A stretch of DNA of 64,000 bases from JADFNB01 sp036397455 (GCA_036397455.1 DASWIX010000080.1:62001-126000); one strand, 5' to 3'. Shown: positions 23,874 through 35,195, numbered from the stretch's first letter. The notes: generated from the letters alone by a model not told the origin. Numbers and translations: made by a program.

Positions 23874-25805
23874 TCAACCGTTCCCGTCGCGGGATTCCTC
23901 GATTGCGGCGATCTGTTGCTCGATCTCTTCCCACTCGGCCATGAGGTCTGTGAGGGCCGCCTGGAGATCGTGCCGCTCCGCCTCGCGCGCGCGCATCTCC
24001 TCGGCGGGCGTCTCGACGAAGTAATCCGGCTCGCAGAAGCGGCCGTCGATTTCCTCCACGCGCGCTTCCGCGGTCTCGATCCGTTGCGTGACCGCGTCGA
24101 GCCGCCGGTGCAGCGAGTCGGCGGGCCGCCTGCCGGTCGGCTTGGTCGCCGGGCGCCTGCCGGCCTTCTTCTCCCGCTTTGCCTTGAGTACGACGCGATC
24201 GACGTCGAGGTGGTCGTCACCGCAGGCATGGACGTACTCGTCGTACGTACCACGGTAGTCGGTCATGCCGTCGGCGCGGATCTCGAGCACCCGCGTTGCC
24301 AACTGACTGACGAACCAGCGGTCGTGCGATACGAGAATCAGCGTACCGGTGAACGCCTGCAGTCCTTCGACCAGGGCTTCGATCGATTCGAGATCCAGAT
24401 GGTTGGTCGGTTCGTCGAGCACGAGCACGTTGGGCCGCTCGATACCGAGACGAGTGAATACCAGACGCGTGATCTCGCCACCGGAGAGCGCGCTCAGTGG
24501 CTTTTTCCCGTCGTCGCCCGAGAAGAGCATGAGACCCATCGCGCCGCGCACGTACCCGAAGTCGCGTTCGGGACAGCAGCGCCACACCCACTGCTCCGCC
24601 GTCCCGCTCCGCGCGTCGAACGCTTCCTGGTGATCCTGCGCGAAGTAGCTGGGATGCGTTTCGTAGCCCCAATCGACCGCGCCGGCATCGGCGTCGAGTT
24701 CGCCCATCATGACCTTCAACAGTGTCGACTTGCCGACGCCGTTCGGCCCCATGATGGCCAGGCGATCGCCGCGCACCACCGTGAGGTCCACCCCATGCAA
24801 CACCGCGTTGTCGCGGAACGCCTTCTTCACGCCCTTCACCGCCAACACGTCGCGGCCGCTGTCTCGTCGCGGCTCAAAGCGAAAGGTGGGGTAGCGCCGC
24901 GAGCTTGGCGGCAACTCCTCCAGCGATTCCGCTTGCTTCTCGATCATCCGCAGCTTGCTCTGGGCCTGGCGTGCCTTGCTCGCCTTGGCGCGGAAGCGAT
25001 CGACGAACTTCTGGTGATGGGCAATCTCGCGCTCGCGACCCGCGATGTCCTTCACCCGGCGTTCCCGCTCGGCCTGCTTCGCCTGGAGGAAGTCGCTGTA
25101 GTTCCCGGGATACGACAGCACGGTCTGATAGTCGACGTCCAGAATGGTCGTGACCACGTTGTCGAGGAACCGGTGGTCGTGGGAAATCACCAGGACCGGT
25201 CCGCGAAAGTCACGCAGGAATTTCTCCAGCCACCGAATCGACAGGATGTCGAGATGATTGCTCGGCTCATCGAGCAGCAACACGTCGGGATGGCTCGCGA
25301 GCACCTGCGCCAGCAGGACACGAAGTCTGAACCCGCCCGACAAGGTTGAGATCGGGTGACGGTGCACCGATGAGGGGATGCCGAGACCTTCAAGGATGGT
25401 CGCCGCCCGCGCCTCCGCGGTATACCCATCGTGCCGCTGTACGATCTCCTCGAGCGCGGTAAACCGGTCGGCATCGAATGACACCGCAGCGTTGGCCAAC
25501 AGCACTTCGCGTTCGCGCATCGCGCCCCAGAGTTCGGGGTTGCCTTGGAGCGCCACGGCGAGAATCTCTTGCTCGTCGTACACGAACTGGTCCTGGCGGA
25601 GCACGCCAAGCCGGAGCTTCTTGGCGACGGACACGGTCCCGTCATCGGGGGTGAGGTCGCCGGCGAGGATGCGGAGCAAGGTGGTCTTGCCCGATCCGTT
25701 GGCGCCCACGAGCCCGTACCGTTCAGCCGGATTGAGCTGGAACGATGCTCCGGCGAACAGGGTGCGGTCGCCGAATGACTTGGCGAGGTTGGAAGCGGAG
25801 ATCAC
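23874..25805 (-). CDS. ABC-F family ATPase (Uup/EttA-type, ribosome-associated)
   Basis: A 643-residue soluble protein with two ABC domains and no membrane segments. Domain 1 has Walker A GANGSGKTTLL, signature LSGGFRLRVLLAQ and Walker B LLLDEPSNHLD. Domain 2 has GPNGVGKSTLL, LSGGEITRLVF and LVLDEPTNHLD. The charged linker between them (about residues 240-320) and a helical C-terminal extension (about 540-640, rich in Glu/Arg) are typical of the Uup/YbiT-like branch. Such proteins act on the ribosome in translation or its rescue and are not transporters. All ATPase motifs are intact. Confidence 0.93.
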   Translation of the reverse strand: MISASNLAKSFGDRTLFAGASFQLNPAERYGLVGANGSGKTTLLRILAGDLTPDDGTVSVAKKLRLGVLRQDQFVYDEQEILAVALQGNPELWGAMREREVLLANAAVSFDADRFTALEEIVQRHDGYTAEARAATILEGLGIPSSVHRHPISTLSGGFRLRVLLAQVLASHPDVLLLDEPSNHLDILSIRWLEKFLRDFRGPVLVISHDHRFLDNVVTTILDVDYQTVLSYPGNYSDFLQAKQAERERRVKDIAGREREIAHHQKFVDRFRAKASKARQAQSKLRMIEKQAESLEELPPSSRRYPTFRFEPRRDSGRDVLAVKGVKKAFRDNAVLHGVDLTVVRGDRLAIMGPNGVGKSTLLKVMMGELDADAGAVDWGYETHPSYFAQDHQEAFDARSGTAEQWVWRCCPERDFGYVRGAMGLMLFSGDDGKKPLSALSGGEITRLVFTRLGIERPNVLVLDEPTNHLDLESIEALVEGLQAFTGTLILVSHDRWFVSQLATRVLEIRADGMTDYRGTYDEYVHACGDDHLDVDRVVLKAKREKKAGRRPATKPTGRRPADSLHRRLDAVTQRIETAEARVEEIDGRFCEPDYFVETPAEEMRAREAERHDLQAALTDLMAEWEEIEQQIAAIEESRDGNG

Positions 25806-25860
25806 GGCGGGGCAATCTAATCAGGTCGCAGCCCGTCTCCCACGATGCAGCCGGATGCGC

Positions 25861-26808
25861 TCATCCCGGTGCACCCTGATCGCGTGCGGTCCGTTCGGGC
25901 GAACCGCCCCGCCAGACGGCCCAGACGTCAGCCACCGGCGCGCTCCCACCGGGAAGTGCGCCCCACGCGGTCGACGCGTCGAGCGGTACCTCGTCGATCC
26001 GGAACAGTTCCATCGCCGCGATGAATGTGAAATACGTCGCGCCCACCGGGATGGCGGCGGCGCCTTCGAGCCCGCCGTCCCCCAGGATGGCGGCGGCGAG
26101 CGCGAACACCCCGAACTTGATACACCACCGCGTGATCACGCCGATGCGCACGGAAGCCGGTGAGGTTCCCCGCACGAGCGCGAGCACATTGGGTCCGGCA
26201 AGGTAGGCCATCGCGGCGAGCCCGCCGATACCGCCCCCGAACGCCCACGATGCGAAGCCATATAGCGCGACCGTGAGGGCGAGCGACGACACGGCGAACA
26301 CGCGGATCCCGCCACGCCCGTATCGCGCGCCGGCGGCCGCGACGACGAGGAAGGGGAAGCTGTGGATCGTGAGGAACTCGATGGAGAGCAGCGCGTCCAG
26401 CGACCCCACGCCGCCGATAAGCGGCATCGGCCGGCCGAACTGCGCCGTCCAGAACGCCAGGGCGAGCAGGCCGACCCCCGCCGAGGCCAGGATGCTGTTC
26501 CCCGTGATCCGGGGTCCCAGGGCGGTCGCACCGATGCGGGCGGCGTCCCACGTCGTGCGGGCGCCCCGCACATGGGCCAGGTAGCGAAGTGGCAGCACCC
26601 ACATGGCGAGTCCCGGCACGAGGAACACCAGGCCGAACACCAGGGCGAACGGAATGGCCACGGGCTCGACCGGCTGGTCGAGCCGCAGGATGCCCGTCGC
26701 GGCGAGCACCGGCAGCCCGCCCAGAAGGACGAGCGCTCCCGCGCCGAGCCAGGCGCCAAGCAGCCCGACCGATGACACAGCCGGCGGAGCGGACTGACGC
26801 GTGCTCAT
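25861..26808 (-). CDS. Polytopic membrane protein of unknown function
   Basis: About 315 residues from MSTRQSAP (ATG at 26808; an alternative Met 12 codons upstream adds little). Roughly eight hydrophobic segments are visible, such as GAWLGAGALVLLGGLPVL, VFGLVFLVPGLAMWVL and FGVFALAAAILG. I recognise no family motif. It lies on the same strand as the ABC-F gene, 55 bp upstream of it, but the proteins have no evident link. The 5' side borders the truncated NTF2-like frame at 26891. Confidence 0.7.
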   Translation of the reverse strand: MSTRQSAPPAVSSVGLLGAWLGAGALVLLGGLPVLAATGILRLDQPVEPVAIPFALVFGLVFLVPGLAMWVLPLRYLAHVRGARTTWDAARIGATALGPRITGNSILASAGVGLLALAFWTAQFGRPMPLIGGVGSLDALLSIEFLTIHSFPFLVVAAAGARYGRGGIRVFAVSSLALTVALYGFASWAFGGGIGGLAAMAYLAGPNVLALVRGTSPASVRIGVITRWCIKFGVFALAAAILGDGGLEGAAAIPVGATYFTFIAAMELFRIDEVPLDASTAWGALPGGSAPVADVWAVWRGGSPERTARDQGAPG

Positions 26809-26890
26809 GTCGCCAATCTGCACCTGACGCGACGCGCCCGGCAAACAGCGACCGCCACTCCAAGCCTTCGGCGCAGGCGACCTGGATGCC

Positions 26891-27175
26891 TTGATGTCCG
26901 ATTACGCAGCCGATGCCGTGTTGTTCCTGCCGGATGGCCCGCTGGTGGGATCGAGCGCCATACGGTCGGCGCTCGGAGGGTTGCTGGCGGAATTCGCCAA
27001 GCCGGGGGCAAGCTTCGAGATGCAGCGGCAGTCGGTGCACGCTGCCTACGCCTACATTCTGTGGACGGCCGAAACCGCCGACAACATCTATGAGGTCGCC
27101 ACGGACACGTTCGTCGTGTGGGATGACAGGATCGTCGCGCAGTCGTTCGCCGGGAAGATCACGCCGAAAGGTTGA
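26891..27175 (+). CDS. NTF2-like (SnoaL) fold protein, probably 5'-truncated
   Basis: The visible 94 codons (SDYAADAVLFLPDGPLVGSS, then a typical YEVATDTFVVWDDRIVAQ and SFAGKITPKG) fit a SnoaL/NTF2-like domain. Upstream in the same frame QAFGAGDLDALM continues the family's first helix back to 26861, but no ATG, GTG or TTG occurs before an in-frame stop at 26825. So the first dozen or so residues appear lost. A TTG at 26891 could still start a short product. It is either a pseudogene or a shortened protein. Confidence 0.5.
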   Translation: MMSDYAADAVLFLPDGPLVGSSAIRSALGGLLAEFAKPGASFEMQRQSVHAAYAYILWTAETADNIYEVATDTFVVWDDRIVAQSFAGKITPKG

Positions 27176-27179
27176 CCCA

Positions 27180-28043
27180 TTAATCCAGGATTTCTCTGAG
27201 CCTCGCCGCGTAGGCGGTGCCGGCCTCGTCGTCGCGGACGAATGCGATGTCCTGGGGGCCCTGGATCCCCAGCCCGACGTCGACCGCCCGAGCCATCTGC
27301 TCCTGCTGGAAGATCGGCGTTTCCATGATCGCCGTATTGGCCGCCAGGTCGTTGAGAACCGCCAGGCCCACGGCGTCCACCGCCACCCGGTCCGTGCCGC
27401 CGATCATGACGTTGGCCCGCGCCAATCGCCCGCTCGAGGGACCACCGTCGGTGAACGCCTCCACACCGTCCATGATGATGAGCCGGGGTGTGTAACCCTG
27501 ATTCAACTCGGCGATCATGCGGCGCATGTGGGGCGAGCGATGCATCCCTCGGCGAATCGATTTCGGCGTGAGGCCGACGGCGAGCTTCAACGACATGGTG
27601 AAGACACCGCCGTACGCGTGCGTCTTGAGGCAACAGGTGCTCACGTTGTGCTCCGACTCGACCCCCTTGGCCTCCATCACCTCCGCCGTGGGCGGAAAGG
27701 ACGACTCCCCCACGACCACCTCGCGCGCGTCCCGCGCCTTCAACTCGCTGACGATCTGTGCCAGCGTATCGACATGCGTGCTGGCGGGAGAGGGGTCGGC
27801 GGTGTTGAAGTTTGGTTTGAGGTTCACCGCCTTGCCCGCGATGTCCGGCAAGTCGAGCAACGCCATGACGCGCCGCACGCCCTCCTTGCGGTCGCCGGTG
27901 CGGACGATCGCGACCGTCGTCTTCCGAGGGATCAGGTGGGAGCCCACCGTGCGCAGCGCAGGGCGGGGGACGAGGATCAAGCCCGCGGCAGCGCCCTTCA
28001 GAAAGTCGCGGCGATCGCAGGGAGGAAAATCAGTGGATGACAC
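27180..28043 (-). CDS. DUF362 protein with Tat-like signal, apparently shortened internally
   Basis: About 287 residues from a GTG at 28043, which has a GAGGA ribosome site and gives a Tat-like leader (DRRDFLKGAAAGLILVP). DUF362 signatures are present: VNLKPNFNTADP, CCLKTHAYGGVFTMSLKLAVG, IIMDGVEAFTDGGPSSG and IGGTDRVAVDAVG. Between VMEAKGVE and STCCLKTH I would expect some 50-60 further residues in relatives; here only about four are found, in frame. The function of DUF362 proteins is unknown. It is exported or Fe-S related in some relatives, but no cluster motif is visible here. It is convergent with the NTF2-like frame, 4 bp apart. Confidence 0.8.
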   Translation of the reverse strand: MSSTDFPPCDRRDFLKGAAAGLILVPRPALRTVGSHLIPRKTTVAIVRTGDRKEGVRRVMALLDLPDIAGKAVNLKPNFNTADPSPASTHVDTLAQIVSELKARDAREVVVGESSFPPTAEVMEAKGVESEHNVSTCCLKTHAYGGVFTMSLKLAVGLTPKSIRRGMHRSPHMRRMIAELNQGYTPRLIIMDGVEAFTDGGPSSGRLARANVMIGGTDRVAVDAVGLAVLNDLAANTAIMETPIFQQEQMARAVDVGLGIQGPQDIAFVRDDEAGTAYAARLREILD

Positions 28044-28389
28044 AGCGTCCTCGCGGATTGGTGTCCGACATGGATCGCTGGGGCAAGGCGATGGGCCCGG
28101 GTGGTCCCGGTCCCGGCTGACAAAACGACCTGCGGGAAGTATGGTGCATTCCGCCGTCCGCGGGCAACCTGACGGTGGCACCGCGCGTCTCAGGCTCGCG
28201 GCGCCGCCGGCATCCCACCAATGGGAGCCGGGGCCCGCCCGGAGCGATCAACGGCAATCCGCACGACTGATGATTGTGCGATTGGGGCATCCGTCAGCAC
28301 CTCGCTGAGTTGCCCTCCGGACCCTATCTTTACCGGCTTCAGATTCGGGTCTTCCGTTCCGGAGCGGCGAATTGTCCGAGGATACGAAC
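28044..28389. other. Divergent intergenic stretch
   Basis: This interval separates two divergent genes and should hold both promoters. I see no convincing gene or repeat. A TATCTTTACC sequence (28325-28334) upstream of the plus-strand gene could be a -10-like element. Confidence 0.4.
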
Positions 28390-28902
28390 ATGGCTCACCT
28401 GGCGGACGCATCCAAAGTGTGCACGGCCGATGTGGCCGAGACGCGCGTGCGTGCTTGGCGGGAACGGGACGAACGAATCGTGTTCACGAATGGCTGCTTC
28501 GATCTGCTGCACGCCGGCCACGTCGCCTACCTCGAACAATCCAGACGTCTTGGCGATCGGCTGGTGATCGCCGTCAACAGTGATCGCTCCGTGCGGGCCG
28601 TGAAAGGCCCCGCGAGACCCGTGGTGGGTCAAGAGGACCGCGCGCGTATTCTGGCCGCCCTCGCGTTCGTAGACGCGGTGATCATCTTCGACGAAGATAC
28701 GCCGCTGGCGATCATCAACCGTCTGCGGCCGGATGTCATTACCAAGGGTCAGGACTACGCGGAGGACGATGTCATCGGTGGGGCGGAAGCGAAATCATGG
28801 GGTGGCCGCGTCGCGCTGATTCCGCTGCTCCACGGTCGCAGCACCACTGGGATACTGCAGCGCGCTCGGGCCGATCGCTCTATCGAATCGGCAGGAAACT
28901 GA
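28390..28902 (+). CDS. rfaE2: D-glycero-beta-D-manno-heptose 1-phosphate adenylyltransferase (RfaE2-type)
   Basis: A 170-residue nucleotidyltransferase. The signature FTNGCFDLLHAGHVAYLEQSR contains the HxGH nucleotide site; VNSDRSVRAVKGPARPV, then DVITKGQDYAEDDVIG and ILQRAR complete the RfaE C-terminal-domain pattern. The enzyme activates heptose 1-phosphate with ATP for ADP-heptose, used in LPS core or S-layer glycans, in the cytoplasm. The kinase half of the bifunctional HldE is absent, so this is the split form. The ATG at 28390 has GAGGA 7 bp upstream and is preferred over the TTG at 28372. The fucosidase starts 29 bp downstream. Confidence 0.9.
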   Translation: MAHLADASKVCTADVAETRVRAWRERDERIVFTNGCFDLLHAGHVAYLEQSRRLGDRLVIAVNSDRSVRAVKGPARPVVGQEDRARILAALAFVDAVIIFDEDTPLAIINRLRPDVITKGQDYAEDDVIGGAEAKSWGGRVALIPLLHGRSTTGILQRARADRSIESAGN

Positions 28903-28931
28903 CTGTGTGCGTCGTGAAGCGGCGGGACCGC

Positions 28932-30306
<1,375 letters not shown>

Positions 30307-30314
<8 letters not shown>

Positions 30315-32988
30315 CGAGCGCCTCTCGACGGCACTTGCCGACCGCGACACGATCGAGCGTGAGCTGGGTCAGGGCGGCATGGCCACCGTCTACCTCGCCC
30401 AGGACCTGAAGCACGACCGCAAGGTCGCATTGAAAGTCCTGCGGCCTGAACTCGCCGCCGTGCTCGGCGCCGAACGGTTCGTCCAGGAGATCAAGACGAC
30501 CGCCGCACTCCAGCATCCGCACATCCTGCCATTGTTTGATTCGGGCACGGCCATGGTCCCCCCTCTCCGCCAAGCGGAGAGGGGGGCAGGGGGTGAGGTA
30601 TTCCTGTTCTACGTGATGCCGTTCATCGACGGCGAAACGTTGCGGGGCAAGCTCGATCGTGAGACGCAGCTCGGGATCGACGAAGCGGTGCGGATCACCA
30701 CCGAGGTGGCCGACGCCCTCGACTACGCCCACCACAACGGCGTGATCCACCGCGACATCAAGCCCGAGAACATCCTGCTGGCGAACGGGCGGCCGATGGT
30801 GGCGGACTTCGGGATCGCGCTGGCGGTGAGTGCGGCGGCCGGCGGCCGCATGACGGAGACGGGTCTCTCGCTCGGTACACCGCACTACATGAGCCCCGAG
30901 CAGGCGACCGCCGAGAAGGAGATCACGGCCCGCTCGGACGTGTACTCGCTCGGCAGCGTGCTGTACGAGATGCTGACCGGGAGCCCGCCGCACGTGGGCT
31001 CCTCGGCCCAACAGATCATCATGAAGATCGTCACCGAAGAGGCGGCCCTGGTTACCGCGGTGCGCAAGGCGGTTCCGGCCAACGTGGCCTCCGCGGTCGC
31101 CAAGGCGATCGAGAAATTGCCGGCTGACCGGTTCGAGACGGCCGCCGCCTTTGCCGAGGCCCTGGTGAACCCGGCGTTCACGACGGCGCGGGTGTACGCG
31201 GATCAGCGGTCCACCCGTCCCCGCGTTCAGCCCTCCACGCTCACCTACGCGCTCGCGGCCGTCGCGATCGTTGCCACCGCGTTTGCCGTCTGGGGTTGGC
31301 GCGGCCGGCCGGCGCCGCCCGTCAGTCGCTTCAACATCGCCTTGGCCGAAGATCAGCCCATGCAGCCGGGGCAGGGGCCGCGCATCGCCGTTGCTCCTGA
31401 CGGACTGCGGTTCGTGTACCTGGGACCGGGTGACGGGAGCGGGGGGCGCTTGTGGGTGCGCGAGCGGGACCAGTTATCCGCCCGGCCGCTGCCGGGTACG
31501 GATGGCGCCATCTGCCCGTTCTTTTCCCCCGACGGACGGCGCGTCGGATTCTTCACGATCTCGCCCATGCAGCTCAAGACGGTGTCGTTGGGCGGGGAGC
31601 CGCCGGTGACCGTGGCCGATTCCGGTCTGGACTGGGATGGGGGGGCGTGGGGTCGGGACGGCTACATCTACTCGGATACCCCGGACGGCCTGATGCGCCT
31701 GCCGCAGGGCGGCGGGGCACTCGACCGGGTGACCACGATGGACACGGTACGGGGGGAGAGTGGCCACAATTATCCCGATGCGCTTCCCAACGGGCGGGGG
31801 GTGGTGTTCACGATCGCGCGGCGCGGGATCGCCGATTATGAGATCGCGGTGGTGGACCTTGCGACGGGGGCGCATCGGGCCCTGACCCGCGGCGTCTACG
31901 CCAGGTACGTGTTGCCGGGCTACCTGGTCTATGTCACGGCAACCGGGACATTGATGGCGGCGCCCTTCGACCAGGGTCGCATGGATCTGACGGGTGAGGC
32001 CACGGCCCTGGCCGAGGGGGTGAACGTCCGTGGATTCGGCTACGTCGACCTGGCGCTCTCTCCCAGCGGGACGCTGCTCTACTCGGGCGGCGATGAGAAC
32101 GGCCCGCTGGCGGACCTGGTGTGGGTCGGGCGGAACGGGGAGATCGAGTTGCTCGACTCCAACGCGTACGACGCTCCGGTCTTGTCGCCGGATGGCCGGA
32201 GCGTGGCGGCGTCCATCACGTCGGGAGGTGAACAGCAGATCTGGATCCGCCAACTGCCCAACGGGCCCTCGTCCAAGCTGACCTTCGACGGGGCGGAGAG
32301 TGGAAGGCCGTTCTTCTCGCCCGACGGCCAGGCAGTGGGGTTCTACACGTCCCGGACGAGTGTGCGCAGCCTGTGGATGGTCCGGGCCGATGGGAGCATG
32401 CCGGCCGAGCGCCTCCGCGCCGGGCCCCACGACCTCTGGGAGGGTTTGTGGTCGCCCGACGGACACTGGCTCGTGTATCGCGAACGCTCGGTCCCGGCCG
32501 CGGACCTGGCGGCGGTCCGGATGAACGGCGACACGACCCCGGTCGCGCTGGTGGCGACCCAGTACAACGAACGGTCACCGTCGCTCTCGCCCGACGGACG
32601 TTGGTTGGCCTATGCCTCGGACGAATCCGGCCGGGACGAAGTCTACGTGCGTCCCTTTCCCGAGACGGCGCGCGCGAAATGGCAGGTGTCCCTGCGCGGT
32701 GGCACCGCACCGCTCTGGGCGCACAGCGGTCGGGAACTCTTCTACCGCGATCCCGCGGGTGACATGGTCGCCGCGGCGATCACGACCCAGCCGACCTTCG
32801 CGGTGGGCCGGCAAACGGTCCTGTTCCCCGGCGGCGCGTTCCGGCTGGACCAGTCCCACCGGGCGTACGACGTGTCACCCGATGACCGGCGCTTCCTCAT
32901 GGTACGCGAACGCGGCGGCGGCGAACGCACCACCCTCATTCTGGTCGACAACTGGTTTCAGGAGCTGAAGGCGAAGGTGGGGACGTGA
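30307..32988 (+). CDS. Transmembrane Ser/Thr protein kinase with PD40-type beta-propeller
   Basis: An 893-residue kinase. Residues about 10-275 form a Hanks kinase: ELGQGGMATVYLAQD, Lys43 in VALKVL, Asp150 in HRDIKPENILL, Asp167 in DFGIAL, and GTPHYMSPEQ. A transmembrane helix (about 315-335) follows, then an extracytoplasmic propeller of PD40/WD40-like blades (ICPFFSPDGRRVGFFT, PVLSPDGRSVAA, PSLSPDGRWLAYASDESGRDE). The architecture is characteristic of Gemmatimonadota. Residues about 83-96 are an in-frame insert encoded by a perfect hairpin (30558-30586) between two N-lobe strands. The GTG start at 30307 lies 8 bp inside the fucosidase 3' end, suggesting coupling. Confidence 0.93.
30558..30586. 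repeat. Perfect 13-bp palindromic insert within kinase coding sequence
   Basis: The arms (30558-30570 and 30574-30586) are perfectly complementary around a CAA loop and are followed by CAGGGGGTGAGG. The sequence resembles widespread interspersed palindromes of the form CCCTCTCCGC...GCGGAGAGGG. It encodes roughly MVPPLRQAERGAGGE in frame, which interrupts the expected FDSG-to-FLFYVMP wording of the kinase. Confidence 0.85.
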
Positions 32989-33064
32989 TGATTGCGCCGC
33001 CTGCCGGCGCCGCTTGATGCAGGATGTGTGCCGGGAGCATGCCGGCCTGTGACGGAGGCAATCG

Positions 33065-33601
33065 ATGCGTAAACCGAAACGACCGTGGCTGTTTGGCCTG
33101 TTCCCACTGACCGTGGCGGTGGCTACCGGCGGGGCCTGCGCGACCGACGGCAACCGCGGATCGGTGCCGCTCGACCGCGCCGCGGCGGCGGCGGCGGTCA
33201 CGAGCGTACTCGACGCGCTGCATCACAACGCGTCCGTGGCCAACGAGGCATCGTATTTCGCCCTCTTCGCGCCGGAAGGCGTGTTCTTCGGCACCGACGC
33301 CATGGAACGCTGGACGGTCGATCAGTTCCGCGCGTACGCCCACCCGGTGTTCGAGCGAGGCCAGGGGTGGACCTACGTGTTGCGCGAGGGCACCCGTAAT
33401 GTCGACTTCGACCCCACCGGAACCGTCGCGTGGTTCGATGAAATCCTGGACAACGAGAACTACGGTGAGACGCGCGGCACCGGGGTCATGCGTCTGATAG
33501 GCGGTGAATGGAAGATCGCGCAGTATCACCTGACCATCCCGGTACCCAACGAGCTCGCCGGCGACCTCGTCGCAATGATACGGGGGCGAAACGCGCCGTG
33601 A
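33065..33601 (+). CDS. Secreted NTF2-like (SnoaL) domain protein
   Basis: A 178-residue protein with an N-terminal hydrophobic segment (PWLFGLFPLTVAVATGGAC) that could be a signal peptide or lipoprotein signal with Cys as anchor. The rest fits an NTF2-like fold: SVLDALHHNASVANEASYF, FGTDAMERWTVDQFRAYA and a closing RLIGGEWKIAQYHLTIPVPN. Proteins of this kind are often binding or isomerase-like domains with unknown ligand. The ATG at 33065 is plausible. It sits between the kinase-propeller gene and a sulfatase on the same strand, but gaps of 76 and 88 bp do not require an operon. Confidence 0.78.
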   Translation: MRKPKRPWLFGLFPLTVAVATGGACATDGNRGSVPLDRAAAAAAVTSVLDALHHNASVANEASYFALFAPEGVFFGTDAMERWTVDQFRAYAHPVFERGQGWTYVLREGTRNVDFDPTGTVAWFDEILDNENYGETRGTGVMRLIGGEWKIAQYHLTIPVPNELAGDLVAMIRGRNAP

Positions 33602-33689
33602 TAATGGACGTGACGATTCCCTGCGTCGGTGCCGGCAGTGACCCCATGCCGGCGTTCGCCCAGTCCCGCGCTCGGCACCGGGTGGAGCG

Positions 33690-35195
33690 ATGATCATCGG
33701 GGCCACCGTCGTCCGGGTCGCATGCATCGCCGTGTGCGCGTCGGTCGGGTGTCGTGCTGAGCGCGATGGTCATGGTCCTCGAGGCGGGGCGGATGGGTCT
33801 CCGCCGAACGTCGTCGTGATCGTGGTCGATGACTGGCGCTGGGACGAGTTCGCTGCCGCCGGTCATCCGTACCTGCAAACGCCGAACATCGACCGCCTCG
33901 CCGCCGAAGGCGCGCTGTTCACCAATTCCTTCCATGCCGTACCGCTCTGTTCGCCCAACCGTGCCAGCCTGTTGACCGGTCAATACCCGTCACGTCACGG
34001 CATCATCGACAACGTCGCACGAAGCCTCGCGAGCCACGGGCTGAACACCTTCCCGCGTGCGCTCCAGCGGCACGGCTACGAGACGGGGTTCCTCGGCAAG
34101 TGGCACATGGGGAACGACCCGACGCCGCGGCCGGGGTTCGACTACTGGGTTGGGCTGCCGGGACAGGGACGGACCATCAACCCCGTGCTGTTCGAGGATG
34201 GCGCGCTGCACGAAGTGACCGGCTACGTGACCGACATTCTCACCGACCGTGCCGTGTCGTTCGTCTCGCGAACGCGCGACAAGCCCTTCCTGCTGTATCT
34301 CGCGCATAAGGCGGTGCATCCGGACGCGCGGCAGCTCGATGACGGCTCGGTCGATCTCAACTACCCCAGCCGCTACATCCCCGCGCCGCGGCATACGCGG
34401 TTGTACGAGAACGACGTCTTCCGGCGGCGGCCGAACGTGGTGTCGTCACCCGACGACTTACGCGACAAGCCGGCGCTCCGTCGCGCGCTGGCGTACCGGG
34501 CGTCGGACGACATCACGCGGTCGTTCGGTGGGATCCTCGATCCGGGTACGAGTGAAGAGACCATTCGCCGTCGCGCCGAGATGCTCCTGGCGGTGGACGA
34601 GGGGCTCGGCCGCCTCATGGACGCGTTGAGCGCGCAGGGCATCCTGGACCAGACGATGATCGTGCTGACCAGCGACAACGGGTTCTTCTACGGCGAACAC
34701 GGCTTGAGCCTCGAACGCCGGCTGCCGTACGAGGAATCGATCCGCAATCCGTTGCTGATTCGCTATCCAGCGCGCGTTGCCGCGGGCATGCGCATTCCCC
34801 AGCTGGCGCTGTCGGTCGACGTCGCTCCCACGATCCTGGAGATGGCCGGCGCGCCCGTTGGCGATCACATCCAGGGACGGTCACTGGTGCCGCTGTTCGA
34901 CGGAGACGCATCCGGCTGGCGCCGGTCGCTGTTGGTGGAGTTTTACACGTACGAGAACCCCATGCCGTGGTTGCTGGACATGGACTACCGCGCGGTGCGG
35001 ACCGATCGGTACAAGTACATCCACTGGATGCAGCATCCGGATCTGGACGAACTGTACGACCTCGAGGCCGACCCGTACGAAATGCGCAACCTGGTGGACG
35101 ATCCCGTGGTGGGCAGGGTCAGGCTGGACCTGCGCGCCGAACTCGGTCGGCTGGTGCTCGGCGCGATGGGGCTCGAAGGCGCTCGGTCGCCGTAG
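33690..35195 (+). CDS. Sulfatase (arylsulfatase A-like), secreted lipoprotein
   Basis: A 501-residue sulfatase. The maturation motif CSPNRASLLTGQYPSRHG gives Cys87 as the residue converted to formylglycine by the anaerobic or FGE route. Metal ligands are visible: Asp pair in VVDDWRWDE near the N-terminus and Asp/Asn in LTSDNGFFYGEHG; GKWHMGND supplies the Lys/His pair. A lipobox-like ASVGC follows a hydrophobic leader, so membrane anchoring outside the cytoplasm is likely. The substrate is unknown; a fucosidase five kilobases upstream raises the possibility of sulfated fucose glycans. It ends convergently with the cyclopropane synthase gene. Confidence 0.92.
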   Translation: MIIGATVVRVACIAVCASVGCRAERDGHGPRGGADGSPPNVVVIVVDDWRWDEFAAAGHPYLQTPNIDRLAAEGALFTNSFHAVPLCSPNRASLLTGQYPSRHGIIDNVARSLASHGLNTFPRALQRHGYETGFLGKWHMGNDPTPRPGFDYWVGLPGQGRTINPVLFEDGALHEVTGYVTDILTDRAVSFVSRTRDKPFLLYLAHKAVHPDARQLDDGSVDLNYPSRYIPAPRHTRLYENDVFRRRPNVVSSPDDLRDKPALRRALAYRASDDITRSFGGILDPGTSEETIRRRAEMLLAVDEGLGRLMDALSAQGILDQTMIVLTSDNGFFYGEHGLSLERRLPYEESIRNPLLIRYPARVAAGMRIPQLALSVDVAPTILEMAGAPVGDHIQGRSLVPLFDGDASGWRRSLLVEFYTYENPMPWLLDMDYRAVRTDRYKYIHWMQHPDLDELYDLEADPYEMRNLVDDPVVGRVRLDLRAELGRLVLGAMGLEGARSP

